Part shown: piece after piece, positions 39,441 to 52,320 of the stretch
How positions within the stretch are numbered: the stretch's first letter is position 1
Layout of the letters: every line of letters begins with the position of its first letter
The notes under the pieces: generated by a model
What the model saw: only the letters and a program-made list of their open reading frames with translations
What the model was told of the DNA's origin: nothing
Databases searched by the model: none
Made by a program: the position numbers and the translations under genes
Assembly: GCF_029227915.1 (NCBI RefSeq)
Contig: NC_079879.1
Coordinates: forward strand, 31,316,501 to 31,380,500
Origin: Hydractinia symbiolongicarpus
Lineage: Eukaryota; Cnidaria; Hydrozoa; Anthoathecata; Hydractiniidae
Reading direction: 5' to 3'
DNA length: 64,000 bases

Positions 39441-40640
39441 TTCAAAAATGTTTTCATTTTTGATGAGATGCTGAATAAAAAAAGGTTAATCGCCGGCAAA
39501 CGAAAACCTGCGATTTCCCGTAAATCCCGGACTCGGCCCGTATAGTCAAAAGTATACAAAGAAAGTACCCAGGGTGTAAACTCATTTCCAGAACGATTTT
39601 TTAAATTATTATTTCACCACTAAAGCGCATGAGACTTGTAGTTTTCAAAAATATTTTCATTTTTGATTAGACGCTGAATAAAAGAAGTTTAATCGCCGGC
39701 AAACGAAAACCTGCGATTTCCCGTAAATCCCGGACTCGGCCCGTATAGTCAAAAGTATACAAAGAATGTACCCAGGGTGTAAACTCATTTCCCGAACGAT
39801 TTTTTTTAAATTATTATTTCACCACTAAAGCCCATGAGACTTGTAGTTTTTAAAAATGTTTTCATTTTTGATGAGACGCTGAATAAAAGTAGTTTAATCG
39901 CCGGCAAACGAAAACCTGCGATTTCCAGTAAATCCCGGACTCGGCCCGTATAGTCAAAAGTATACAAAGAAAGTACCCAGGGTGTAAACACTTTTCCAGA
40001 ACGATTTTTTATATTATTATTTCACCACTAAAGCCCATGAGACTTGTATTTTAAAAATGTTTTCATTTTTGATGAGACGCTGAATAAAAGAAGTTTAATC
40101 GCCGGCAAACGAAAACCCGCCATTTCCCGTAAACCCCGGACTCGGCCCGTAAACTCAAAAGTATACAAAGAAAGTACCCAGGGAGTAAACTCATTTCCAG
40201 AACGATTTTTTAAATTATTTTTTCACCACTAAAACGCATGAGACTTGTAGTTTTCAAAATTGTTTTCATTTTTGATGAGACGCTTAATGAAAGAGGTTTA
40301 ATCGCCGGCAAACGAAAACCCGCCATTTCCCGTAAATCCTGGGATTGGCCCGTATAGTCGAATGTATACAAAGAAAGTACCCTGTGTGTAAACTCATTTC
40401 CAGAACAATTTTTTAAATTATTTTTTCACCACTAAAATGCATAAGACTTGTAGTTTTCAAAAATGTTTTCATTTTTGATGAGACACTGAATAAAAGAAGT
40501 TTAATCGCCGGCAAACGAAAACCCGCCATTTGCCGTAAATCCCGGGCTTGGCCCGTACAGCCAAAAGTATACAAAGAAAGTACCCAGGGAGTAAACTCAT
40601 TTCCCGAACGATTTTTTAAATTATTTTTTCACCACTAAAA
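39441..40640 (+). repeat. A block, copy 3 (one monomer shorter)
   Basis: It carries the A-block landmarks GATTAGACGC (39,665) and AACACTTTTCCAG (39,987). They are only 322 bp apart here, against 522-524 bp in the other four copies, so one monomer is missing. It opens with GAGATGCTG and AAAAAAAGGTTAATC (about 39,466), a mark it shares with 48.19 and 50.83 kb, and continues into X- and Y-type units. Confidence 0.85.
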
Positions 40641-43079
40641 CGCATGAGACTTGTAGTTTTCAAAAATGTTTTCCTTTTTGATGAGACGCTGAATAAATGA
40701 AGTTTAATCGCCGGCAAACGAAAACCTGCGATTTCCAGTAAATCCCGGACTCGGCCCGTATAGTCAAAAGTATAAAAAGAAAGTACCCAGGGTGTAAACT
40801 CATTTCCCGAACGATTTTTTAAATTATTATTTTACCACTAAAGCCCATGAGACTTGTAGTTTTCAAAAATGTTTTCATTTTTGATGAGACACTGAATAAA
40901 AGAAGTTTAATCGCCGGCAAACGAAAACCCGCCATTTCCCGTAATTCTCGGGCTTGGCCCGTATAGTCAAAAGTATACAAAGAAAGTACCCAGGGAGTAA
41001 ACTCAGTTCCCGAACGATTTTTTTTATTATTTTTTCACCACTAAAACGCATGAGACTTGTAGTTTTCAAAAATGTTTTCATTTTTGATGAGACGCTGAAT
41101 AAAAGAAGTTTAATCACCGGCAAACAAAAACCCGCCATTTCCCGTAAACCCCAGACTCGGCCCGTATAATCAAAAGTATACAAAGAAAGTACCCAGGGTG
41201 TAAACTCATTTCCCGAACGATTTTTTTTAAATTATTACTTCACCACTAAAGCCCATGAGACTTGTAGTTTTTAAAAATGTTTTCATTTTTGATGAGAGGC
41301 TGAATAAAAGAAGTTTAGTCGCCGGCAAACGAAAACCCGCGACTTCCCGTAAATCCTGGACTCGGCCCGTATAGTAAAAAGTATACAAAGAAAGTACCCA
41401 GGGTGTAAACTCATTTCCAGAACGATTTTTTAAATTATTATTTCACCACTAAAGCCCATGAGACTTGTATTTTAAAAATGTTTTCATTTTTAATGAGACG
41501 CTGAATAAAAGAAGTTTAATTGCCGGCAAACGAAAACCCAGCATTTCCCGTAAACCCCGGACTCGGCCCGTATACTCAAAAGTATACAAAGAAAGTACTC
41601 AGGGAGTAAACTCATTTCCGGAACGATTTTTTAAATTATTTTTTCACCACTAAAACGCATGAGACTTGCAGTTTTCAAAAATGTTTTCATTTTTGATGAG
41701 ACGCTGAATGAAAGAAGTTTAATCGCCGGCAAACGAAAACCTGCGATTTCCCGTAAATCCCGGACTCGGCCCGTATAGTCAAAAGTATACAAAGAAAGTA
41801 CCCAGGGTGTAAACTCATTTCCCGAACGATTTTTTAAATTATTATTTTACCACTAAAGCCCATGAGACTTGTATTTTAAAAATGTTTTCATTTTTGATGA
41901 GACGCTGAATAAAAGAAGTTTAATTGCCGGCAAACGAAAACCCAGCATTTCCCGTAAACCCCGGACTCGGCCCGTATACTCAAAAGTATACAAAGAAAGT
42001 ACTCAGGGAGTAAACTCATTTCCGGAACGATTTTTTAAATTATTTTTTCACCACTAAAACGCATGAGACTTGCAGTTTTCAAAAATGTTTTCATTTTTGA
42101 TGAGACGCTGAATGAAAGAAGTTTAATCGCCGGCAAACGAAAACCTGCGATTTCCCGTAAATCCCGGACTCGGCCCGTATAGTCAAAAGTATACAAAGAA
42201 AGTACCCAGGGTGTAAACTCATTTCCCGAACGATTTTTTAAATTATTATTTTACCACTAAAGCCCATGAGACTTGTAGTTTTCAAAAATGTTTTCATTTT
42301 TAATGAGACACTGAATAAAAGAAGTTTAATCGCCGGCAAACGAAAACCCGCCATTTCCCGTAAATCCCGGGCTTGGCCCGTATAGTCAAAAGTATACAAA
42401 GAAAGTACCCAGGGAGTAAACTCATTTCCCGAACGATTTTTTTTATTATTTTTTCACCACTAAAACGCATGAGACTTGTAGTTTTCGAAAATGTTTTCAT
42501 TTTTGATGAGACGCTGAATAAAAGAAGTTTAATCACCGGCAAACAAAAACCCGCCATTTCCCGTAAACCCCGGACTCGGCCCGTATAATCAAAAGTATAC
42601 AAAGAAAGTACCCAGGGTGTAAACTCATTTCCCGAACGATTTTTTTTAAATTATTATTTCACCACTAAAGCCCATGAGACTTGTAGTTTTTAAAAATGTT
42701 TTCATTTTTGATGAGAGGCTGACTAAAAGAAGTTTAGTCGCCGGCAAACGAAAACCCGCGACTTCCCGTAAATCCTGGACTCGGCCCGTATAGTAAAAAG
42801 TATACAAAGAAAGTACCCAGGGAGTAAACTCATTTCCCGAACGAGTTTTTAAATTAATTTTCACCACTAAAACGCATGAGACTTGTAGTTTTCAAAAATG
42901 TTTTCATTTTTGATGAGACGCTGAATAAAAGAAGTTTAATCGCCGGCAAACGAAAACCTGCGATTTCCCGTAAATCCTGGACTCGGCCCGTATAGTCAAA
43001 AGTATACAAAGAAAGTACCCAGGGTGTAAACTCATTTCCAGAACAATTTTTTAAATTATTATTTCACCACTAAAGCCCA
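40641..43079 (+). repeat. 7-mer-spaced repeats and a 404-bp dimer
   Basis: A D-type unit at about 40,961 recurs at about 42,380 (1,419 bp) with CACCGGCAAACAAAAACC. Inside, a two-monomer unit with TATACTC, ACTCAGGG and AGACTTGCAG repeats at 41,465 and 41,869 (404 bp). Both copies have TATTTTACCAC in the next unit. Units with GAGAGGCTG and TTTAGTCGCCGG also occur. Much of this recurs in order at 53.2-54.9 kb. Confidence 0.8.
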
Positions 43080-45112
43080 TGAGACTTGTAGTTTTTAAAA
43101 ATGTTTTCATTTTTGATGAGACGCTGAATAAAAGAAGTTTAATCGCCGGCAAACGAAAACCCGCCATTTCCCGTAAACCCCGGACTCGGCCCGTATAATC
43201 AAAAGTATACAAAGAAAGTACCCAGGGTGTAAACTCATTTCCCGAACGATTTTTTTAAATTATTATTTCACCACTAAAGCCCATGAGACTTGTAGTTTTT
43301 AAAAATGTTTTCATTTTTGATGAGAGGCTGAATAAAAGAAGTTTAGTCGCCGGCAAACGAAAACCCGCGGCTTCCCGTAAATCCTGGACTCGGCCCGTAT
43401 AGTCAAAAGTATACAAAGAAAGTGCCCAGGGTGTAAACTCATTTCCAGAACGATTTTTTAAATTATTATTTCACCACTAAAGCCCATGAGACTTGTAGCT
43501 TTTAAAAATGTTTTCATTTTTGATGAGACGCTGAATAAAAGAAGTTTAATCGCCGGCAAACGAAAACCCGCCATTTCCCGTAAACCCCGGACTCGGCCCG
43601 TATAATCAAAAGTATACAAAGAAAGTACCCAGGGTGTAAACTCATTTCCCGAACGATTTTTTAAATTATTTTTTCACCACTAAAACGCATGAGACTTGTA
43701 GTTTTCAAAAATGTTTTCCTTTTTGATGAGACGCTGAATAAAAGAAGTTTAATCGCCGGCAAACGAAAACCTGCGATTTCCAGTAAATCCCAGACTCGGC
43801 CCGTATAGTCAAAAGTATACAAAGAATGTACCCAGGGTGTAAACTCATTTCCAGAACGATTTTTCAAATTATTATTTCACCACTAAAGCCCATGAGTATT
43901 GTAGTTTTCAAAAATGTTTTCATTTTTGATGAGACGCTGAATGAAAGAAGTTTAATCGCCGGCAAACGAAAACCTGCGATTTCCCGTAAATCCCGGACTC
44001 GGCCCGTATACTCAAAAGTATACAAAGAAAGTGCCCAGGGAGTAAACTCATTTCCGGAACGATTTTTTAAATTATTATTTCACCACTAAAGGCAATGAGA
44101 CTTGTAGTTTTTAAAAATGTTTTCATTTTTGATGAGACGCTGAATAAAAGAAGTTTAATCGCCGGCAAACGAAAACCCGCCATTTCCCGTAAACCCCGGA
44201 CTCGGCCCGTATAATCAAAAGTATACAAAGAAAGTACCCAGGGTGTAAACTCATTTCCCGAACGATTTTTTTTAAATTATTATTTCACCACTAAAGCCCA
44301 TGAGACTTGTAGTTTTTAAAAATGTTTTCATTTTTGATGAGAGGCTGAATAAAAGAAGTTTAGTCGCCGGCAAACGAAAACCCGCGGCTTCCCGTAAATC
44401 CTGGACTCGGCCCGTATAGTCAAAAGTATACAAAGAAAGTGCCCAGGGTGTAAACTCATTTCCAGAACGATTTTTTAAATTATTATTTCACCACTAAAGC
44501 CCATGAGACTTGTAGCTTTTAAAAATGTTTTCATTTTTGATGAGACGCTGAATAAAAGAAGTTTAATCGCCGGCAAACGAAAACCCGCCATTTCCCGTAA
44601 ACCCCGGACTCGGCCCGTATAATCAAAAGTATACAAAGAAAGTACCCAGGGTGTAAACTCATTTCCCGAACGATTTTTTAAATTATTTTTTCACCACTAA
44701 AACGCATGAGACTTGTAGTTTTCAAAAATGTTTTCCTTTTTGATGAGACGCTGAATAAAAGAAGTTTAATCGCCGGCAAACGAAAACCTGCGATTTCCAG
44801 TAAATCCCAGACTCGGCCCGTATAGTCAAAAGTATACAAAGAATGTACCCAGGGTGTAAACTCATTTCCAGAACGATTTTTCAAATTATTATTTCACCAC
44901 TAAAGCCCATGAGTATTGTAGTTTTCAAAAATGTTTTCATTTTTGATGAGACGCTGAATGAAAGAAGTTTAATCGCCGGCAAACGAAAACCTGCGATTTC
45001 CCGTAAATCCCGGACTCGGCCCGTATACTCAAAAGTATACAAAGAAAGTGCCCAGGGAGTAAACTCATTTCCGGAACGATTTTTTAAATTATTATTTCAC
45101 CACTAAAGGCAA
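43080..45112 (+). repeat. 5-monomer tandem duplication (1,016/1,017 bp)
   Basis: Copy 1 is about 43,080-44,095 and copy 2 about 44,096-45,112. They share rare marks: GTAGCTTTTAAAAATG, CCCGCGGCTTCC, CATGAGTATTGTAG, AAAGAATGTACCC and AAAGGCAATGAG. One extra T in the T-rich tract of copy 2 (near 44,274) explains the change in offset from 1,016 to 1,017. Otherwise I saw no difference in the parts I compared. Confidence 0.9.
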
Positions 45113-46984
45113 TGAGACTTGTAGTTTTCAAAAATGTTTTCATTTTTGATGAGACACTGAATAAAAGAAGTTTAATCGCCGGCAAACGAAAACCCGCCAT
45201 TTCCCGTAAATCCCGGGCTTGGCCCGTATAGTCAAAAGTATACAAAGAAAGTACCCAGGGAGTAAACTCATTTCCCGAACGATTTTTTTTATTATTTTTT
45301 CACCACTAAAACGCATGAAACTTGTAGTTTTCAAAAATGTTTTCATTTTTGATGAGACGCTGAATAAAAGAAGTTTAATCGCCGGCAAACGAAAACCCGC
45401 CATTTCCCGTAAACCCCGGACTCGGCCCGCATAGTCAAAAGTATACAAAGAAAGTACCCAGGGATTAAACTCGTTTCTCGAACGATTTTTTAAATTATTT
45501 TTTCACCACTAAAACACATGAGACTTATAGTTTTTAAAAATGTTTTCATTTTTGATGAGACGCTGAATAAAAGAAGTTTAATCGCCGGCAAACGAAAACC
45601 TGCGATTTCCCGTAAATCCTGGCCTCGGCCCGTATAGTCAAAAGTATACAAAGAAAGTACCCAGGGAGTAAACTCATTTCCCGAACGATTTTTTAAATTA
45701 ATTTTCACCACTAAAACGCATGAGACTTGTAGTTTTCAGAAATGTTTTCATTTTTGATTAGACGCTTAATGAAAGTGGTTTAATCCCCGGCAAACGAAAT
45801 CCCGCGATTTCCCGTAAATCCCGGGCTTGGCCTGTATAGTCGAATGTATACAAAAAAAGTACCCGGGAGTAAACTCATTTCCCGAACGATTTTTTAAATT
45901 TTTTTTTCACCACTAAAACGCATGAGACTTGTAGTTTTTAAAAATTTTTTCATTTTTGATGAGACACTGAATAAAAGAAGTTTAATCGCCGGCAAACGAA
46001 AACCCGCCATTTCCCGTAAATCCCGGGCTTGGCCCGTATAGTCAAAAGTATACAAAGAAAGTACCCAGGAAGTAAACTCATTTCCCGAACGATTTTTTAT
46101 ATTATTTTTTCATCACTAAAACGCATGAGACATGTAGTTTTCAAAAATGTTTTTATTTTTGATGAGACGCTGAATAAAAGAAGTTTAATCGCCGGCAAAC
46201 GAAAACCCGCCATTTCCCGTAAACCCCGGACTCGGCCGTATAATCAAAAGTATACAAAGAAAGTACCCAGGGAGTAAACTCATTTCCCGAGCGATTTTTT
46301 AAATTATTTTTTCACCACTAAAACGCATGAGACTTGTAGTTTTCAAAAATGTTTTCATTTTTGATGAGACGCTGAATAAAAGAAGTTTAATCGCCGGCAA
46401 ACGAAAACCTGCGATTTCCAGTAAATCCCAGACTCGGCCCGTATAGTCAAAAGTATACAAAGAAAGTACCCAGGGTGTAAACTCATTTCCAGAACGATTT
46501 TTCAAATTATTATTTCACCACTAAAGCCCATGAGACTTGTATTTTAAAAATGTTTTCATTTTTGATGAGACGCTGAATAAAAGAAGTTTAATTGCCGGCA
46601 AACGAAAACCCGCCATTTCCCGTAAACCCCGGACTCGGCCCGTATACTCAAAAGTATACAAAGAAATTGCCCAGGAAGTAAACTCATTTCCGGAACGATT
46701 TTTTAAATTATTTTTTCACCACTAAAGGCCATGAGACTTGTAGTTTTCAAAAATGTTTTCATTTTTGATGAGACACTGAATAAAAGAAGTTTAATCGCCG
46801 GCAAACGAAAACCCGCCATTTCCCGTAAATCCCGGGCTTGGCCCGTATAGTCGAAAGTATACAAAGAAAGTACCCAGGGAGTAAACTCATTTCTTGAACG
46901 ATTTTTTTTATTATTTTTTCACCACTAAAACGCGTGAGACTTGTAGTTTTCAAAAATGTTTTCATTTTTGATGAGACGCTGAAT
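45113..46984 (+). repeat. Mixed D, E, S, B and F units
   Basis: D and E units matching the 25.5-31.2 kb HOR are followed by the rightmost clear S-type monomer (about 45,770, with a CCCGGGAG deletion just after it), a B unit at about 46,036, an F-like unit and a GTATTTTAAAAATG unit. The segment at 46,299-46,725 recurs at 47,109-47,535 (810 bp, four monomers). The B unit has lost one C in CTCGGCCGTATAATC near 46,236. Confidence 0.75.
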
Positions 46985-49620
46985 AAAAGAAGTTTAATCG
47001 CCCGCAAACGAAAACCCGCCATTTCCCGTAAACCCCGGACTCGGCCCGTAGAATCAAAAGTATACAAAGAAAGTACCCAGGGAGTAAACTCATTTCCCGA
47101 ACGATTTTTTAAATTATTTTTTCACCACTAAAACGCATGAGACTTGTAGTTTTCAAAAATGTTTTCCTTTTTGATGAGACGCTGAATAAAAGAAGTTTAA
47201 TCGCCGGCAAACGAAAACCTGCGATTTCCAGTAAATCCCAGACTCGGCCCGTATAGTCAAAAGTATTAAAAGAAAGTACCCAGGGTGTAAACTCATTTCC
47301 AGAACGATTTTTCAAATTATTATTTCACCACTAAAGCCCATGAGACTTGTATTTTAAAAATGTTTTCATTTTTGATGAGACGCTGAATAAAAGAAGTTTA
47401 ATTGCCGGCAAACGAAAACCCGCCATTTCCCGTAAACCCCGGACTCGGCCCGTATACTCAAAAGTATACAAAGAAAGTGCCCAGGGAGTAAACTCATTTC
47501 CGGAACGATTTTTTAAATTATTTTTTCACCACTAAAACGCATGAGACTTGCAGTTTTCAAAAATGTTTTCATTTTTGATGAGACGCTGAATGAAAGAAGT
47601 TTAATCGCCGGCAAACGAAAACCTGCGATTTCCCGTAAATCCCGGACTCGGCCCGTATAGTCAAAAGTATACAAAGAAAGTACCCAGGGTGTAAACTCAT
47701 TTCCCGAACGATTTTTTAAATTATTATTTCACCACTAAAGGCCATGAGACTTGTAGTTTTCAAAAATGTTTTCATTTTTGATGAGACACTGAATAAAAGA
47801 AGTTTAATCGCCGGCAAACGAAAACCCGCCATTTCCCGTAAATTCCGGGCTTGGCCCGTATAGTCAAAAGTATACAAAGAAAGTACCCAGGGAGTAAACT
47901 CATTTCCCGAACGATTTTTTTTATTATTTTTTCACCACTAAAACGCATGAGACTTGTAGTTTTCAAAAATGTTTTCATTTTTGATGAGACGCTGAATAAA
48001 AGAAGTTTAATCGCCAGCAAACGAAAACCCGCCATTTTCCGTAAACCCCGGACTCGGCCCGTAGAATCAAAAGTATACAAAGAAAGTACCCAGGGAGTAA
48101 ACTCATTTCCCGAACGTTTTTTTAAATTATTTTTTCACCACTAAAACGCATGAGACTTGTAGTTTTCAAAAATGTTTTCATTTTTGATGAGATGCTGAAT
48201 AAAAAAAGGTTAATCGCCGGCAAACGAAAACCTGCGATTTCCCGTAAATCCCGGACTCGGCCCGTATAGTCAAAAGTATACAAAGAAAGTACCCTGGGTG
48301 TAAACTCATTTCCAGAACGATTTTTTAAATTATTATTTCACCACTAAAGCCCATGAGACTTGTAGTTTTTAAAAATGTTTTCATTTTTGATGTAACGCTG
48401 AATAAAATAAGTTTAATCGCCGGCAAACGAAAACCCGCCATTTCCCGTAAACCCCGGACTCGGCCCGTATAATCAAAAGTATACAAAGAAAGTACCCAGG
48501 GAGTAAACTCATTTCCCGAACGATTTTTTAAATTATTTTTTCACCACTAAAACGCATGAGACTTGTAGTTTTCAAAAATATTTTCATTTTTGATTAGACG
48601 CTGAATAAAAGAAGTTTAATCGCCGGCAAACGAAAACCTGCGATTTCCCGTAAATCCTGGACTCGGCCTGTATAGTCAAAAGTATACAAAGAAAGTACCC
48701 AGGGTGTAAACTCATTTCCCGAACGATTTTTTTTAAATTATTATTTCACCACTAAAGCCCATGAGACTTGTAGTTTTTAAAAATGTTTTCATTTTTGATG
48801 AGACGCTGAATAAAAGAAGTTTAATCGCCGGCAAACGAAAACCCGCGACTTCCAGTAAATCCTGGACTCGGCCCGTATAGTCAAAAGTATACAAAGAAAG
48901 TACCCAGGGAGTAAACTCATTTCCCGAACGATTTTTTAAATTAATTTTCACCACTAAAACGCATGAGACTTGTAGTTTTCAGAAATGTTTTCATTTTTGA
49001 TGAGACGCTTAATGAAAGTAGTTTAATCGCCGGCAAACGAAAACCTGCGATTTCCAGTAAATCCCGGACTCGGCCTGTATAGTCAAAAGTATACAAAGAA
49101 TGTACCCAGGGTGTAAACACTTTTCCAGAACGATTTTTTAAATTATTATTTCACCACTAAAGCCCATGAGACTTGTATTTTAAAAATGTTTTCATTTTTG
49201 ATGAGACGCTGAATAAAAGAAGTTTAATCGCCGGCAAACGAAAACCCGCCATTTCCCGTAAACCCCGGACTCGGCCCGTAAACTCAAAAGTATACAAAGA
49301 AAGTACCCAGGGAGTAAACTCATTTCCGGAAAGATTTTTTAAATTATTATTTCACCACTAAAACGCATGAGACTTGTAGTTTTCAAAATTGTTTTCATTT
49401 TTGATGAGACGCTAAATGAAAGAGGTTTAATCGCCGGCAAACGAAAACCCGCCATTTCCCGTAAATCCTGGGATTGGCCCGTATAGTCGAATGTATACAA
49501 AGAAAGTACCCTGTGTGTAAACTCATTTCCAGAACAATTTTTTAAATTATTTTTTCACCACTAAAATGCATAAGACTTGTAGTTTTCAAAAATGTTTTCA
49601 TTTTTGATGAGACACTGAAT
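46985..49620 (+). repeat. 13-monomer duplication, copy 1 (2,636 bp)
   Basis: The left limit is where GTAGAATC-type sequence begins to match 49,621 onward. It contains F, GTATTTTAAAAATG, GAATGAAAGAAG and D units, then A-block units (GATTAGACGC at 48,592, AACACTTTTCCAG at 49,116), then an X/Y pair. Private marks shared with copy 2 include GAACGTTTTTTTAAA (48,113), ATTAAAAGAAAG (47,265), CGCCAGCAAACG (48,012), GATGTAACGCTG (48,391) and CGGAAAGATT (49,328). Confidence 0.92.
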
Positions 49621-52320
49621 AAAAGAAGTTTAATCGCCGGCAAACGAAAACCCGCCATTTCCCGTAAACCCCGGACTCGGCCCGTAGAATCAAAAGTATA
49701 CAAAGAAAGTACCCAGGGAGTAAACTCATTTCCCGAACGATTTTTTAAATTATTTTTTCACCACTAAAACGCATGAGACTTGTAGTTTTCAAAAATGTTT
49801 TCCTTTTTGATGAGACGCTGAATAAAAGAAGTTTAATCGCCGGCAAACGAAAACCTGCGATTTCCAGTAAATCCCAGACTCGGCCCGTATAGTCAAAAGT
49901 ATTAAAAGAAAGTACCCAGGGTGTAAACTCATTTCCAGAACGATTTTTCAAATTATTATTTCACCACTAAAGCCCATGAGACTTGTATTTTAAAAATGTT
50001 TTCATTTTTGATGAGACGCTGAATAAAAGAAGTTTAATTGCCGGCAAACGAAAACCCGCCATTTCCCGTAAACCCCGGACTCGGCCCGTATACTCAAAAG
50101 TATACAAAGAAAGTGCCCAGGGAGTAAACTCATTTCCGGAACGATTTTTTAAATTATTTTTTCACCACTAAAACGCATGAGACTTGCAGTTTTCAAAAAT
50201 GTTTTCATTTTTGATGAGACGCTGAATGAAAGAAGTTTAATCGCCGGCAAACGAAAACCTGCGATTTCCCGTAAATCCCGGACTCGGCCCGTATAGTCAA
50301 AAGTATACAAAGAAAGTACCCAGGGTGTAAACTCATTTCCCGAACGATTTTTTAAATTATTATTTCACCACTAAAGGCCATGAGACTTGTAGTTTTCAAA
50401 AATGTTTTCATTTTTGATGAGACACTGAATAAAAGAAGTTTAATCGCCGGCAAACGAAAACCCGCCATTTCCCGTAAATTCCGGGCTTGGCCCGTATAGT
50501 CAAAAGTATACAAAGAAAGTACCCAGGGAGTAAACTCATTTCCCGAACGATTTTTTTTATTATTTTTTCACCACTAAAACGCATGAGACTTGTAGTTTTC
50601 AAAAATGTTTTCATTTTTGATGAGACGCTGAATAAAAGAAGTTTAATCGCCAGCAAACGAAAACCCGCCATTTTCCGTAAACCCCGGACTCGGCCCGTAG
50701 AATCAAAAGTATACAAAGAAAGTACCCAGGGAGTAAACTCATTTCCCGAACGTTTTTTTAAATTATTTTTTCACCACTAAAACGCATGAGACTTGTAGTT
50801 TTCAAAAATGTTTTCATTTTTGATGAGATGCTGAATAAAAAAAGGTTAATCGCCGGCAAACGAAAACCTGCGATTTCCCGTAAATCCCGGACTCGGCCCG
50901 TATAGTCAAAAGTATACAAAGAAAGTACCCTGGGTGTAAACTCATTTCCAGAACGATTTTTTAAATTATTATTTCACCACTAAAGCCCATGAGACTTGTA
51001 GTTTTTAAAAATGTTTTCATTTTTGATGTAACGCTGAATAAAATAAGTTTAATCGCCGGCAAACGAAAACCCGCCATTTCCCGTAAACCCCGGACTCGGC
51101 CCGTATAATCAAAAGTATACAAAGAAAGTACCCAGGGAGTAAACTCATTTCCCGAACGATTTTTTAAATTATTTTTTCACCACTAAAACGCATGAGACTT
51201 GTAGTTTTCAAAAATATTTTCATTTTTGATTAGACGCTGAATAAAAGAAGTTTAATCGCCGGCAAACGAAAACCTGCGATTTCCCGTAAATCCTGGACTC
51301 GGCCTGTATAGTCAAAAGTATACAAAGAAAGTACCCAGGGTGTAAACTCATTTCCCGAACGATTTTTTTTAAATTATTATTTCACCACTAAAGCCCATGA
51401 GACTTGTAGTTTTTAAAAATGTTTTCATTTTTGATGAGACGCTGAATAAAAGAAGTTTAATCGCCGGCAAACGAAAACCCGCGACTTCCAGTAAATCCTG
51501 GACTCGGCCCGTATAGTCAAAAGTATACAAAGAAAGTACCCAGGGAGTAAACTCATTTCCCGAACGATTTTTTAAATTAATTTTCACCACTAAAACGCAT
51601 GAGACTTGTAGTTTTCAGAAATGTTTTCATTTTTGATGAGACGCTTAATGAAAGTAGTTTAATCGCCGGCAAACGAAAACCTGCGATTTCCAGTAAATCC
51701 CGGACTCGGCCTGTATAGTCAAAAGTATACAAAGAATGTACCCAGGGTGTAAACACTTTTCCAGAACGATTTTTTAAATTATTATTTCACCACTAAAGCC
51801 CATGAGACTTGTATTTTAAAAATGTTTTCATTTTTGATGAGACGCTGAATAAAAGAAGTTTAATCGCCGGCAAACGAAAACCCGCCATTTCCCGTAAACC
51901 CCGGACTCGGCCCGTAAACTCAAAAGTATACAAAGAAAGTACCCAGGGAGTAAACTCATTTCCGGAAAGATTTTTTAAATTATTATTTCACCACTAAAAC
52001 GCATGAGACTTGTAGTTTTCAAAATTGTTTTCATTTTTGATGAGACGCTAAATGAAAGAGGTTTAATCGCCGGCAAACGAAAACCCGCCATTTCCCGTAA
52101 ATCCTGGGATTGGCCCGTATAGTCGAATGTATACAAAGAAAGTACCCTGTGTGTAAACTCATTTCCAGAACAATTTTTTAAATTATTTTTTCACCACTAA
52201 AATGCATAAGACTTGTAGTTTTCAAAAATGTTTTCATTTTTGATGAGACACTGAATAAAAGAAGTTTAATCGCCGGCAAACGAAAACCCGCCATTTCCCG
52301 TAAACCCCGGACTCGGCCCG
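49621..52320 (+). repeat. 13-monomer duplication, copy 2 (2,636 bp)
   Basis: It matches copy 1 base for base in every stretch I compared, at a constant 2,636-bp offset, including all the private marks listed for copy 1. The match runs to 52,320 and breaks where GTATAATC replaces the GTAGAATC found at 49,684. The overlap of about 65 bp between the two matching spans is expected at the join of a tandem duplication made by exchange within satellite sequence. Confidence 0.92.
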
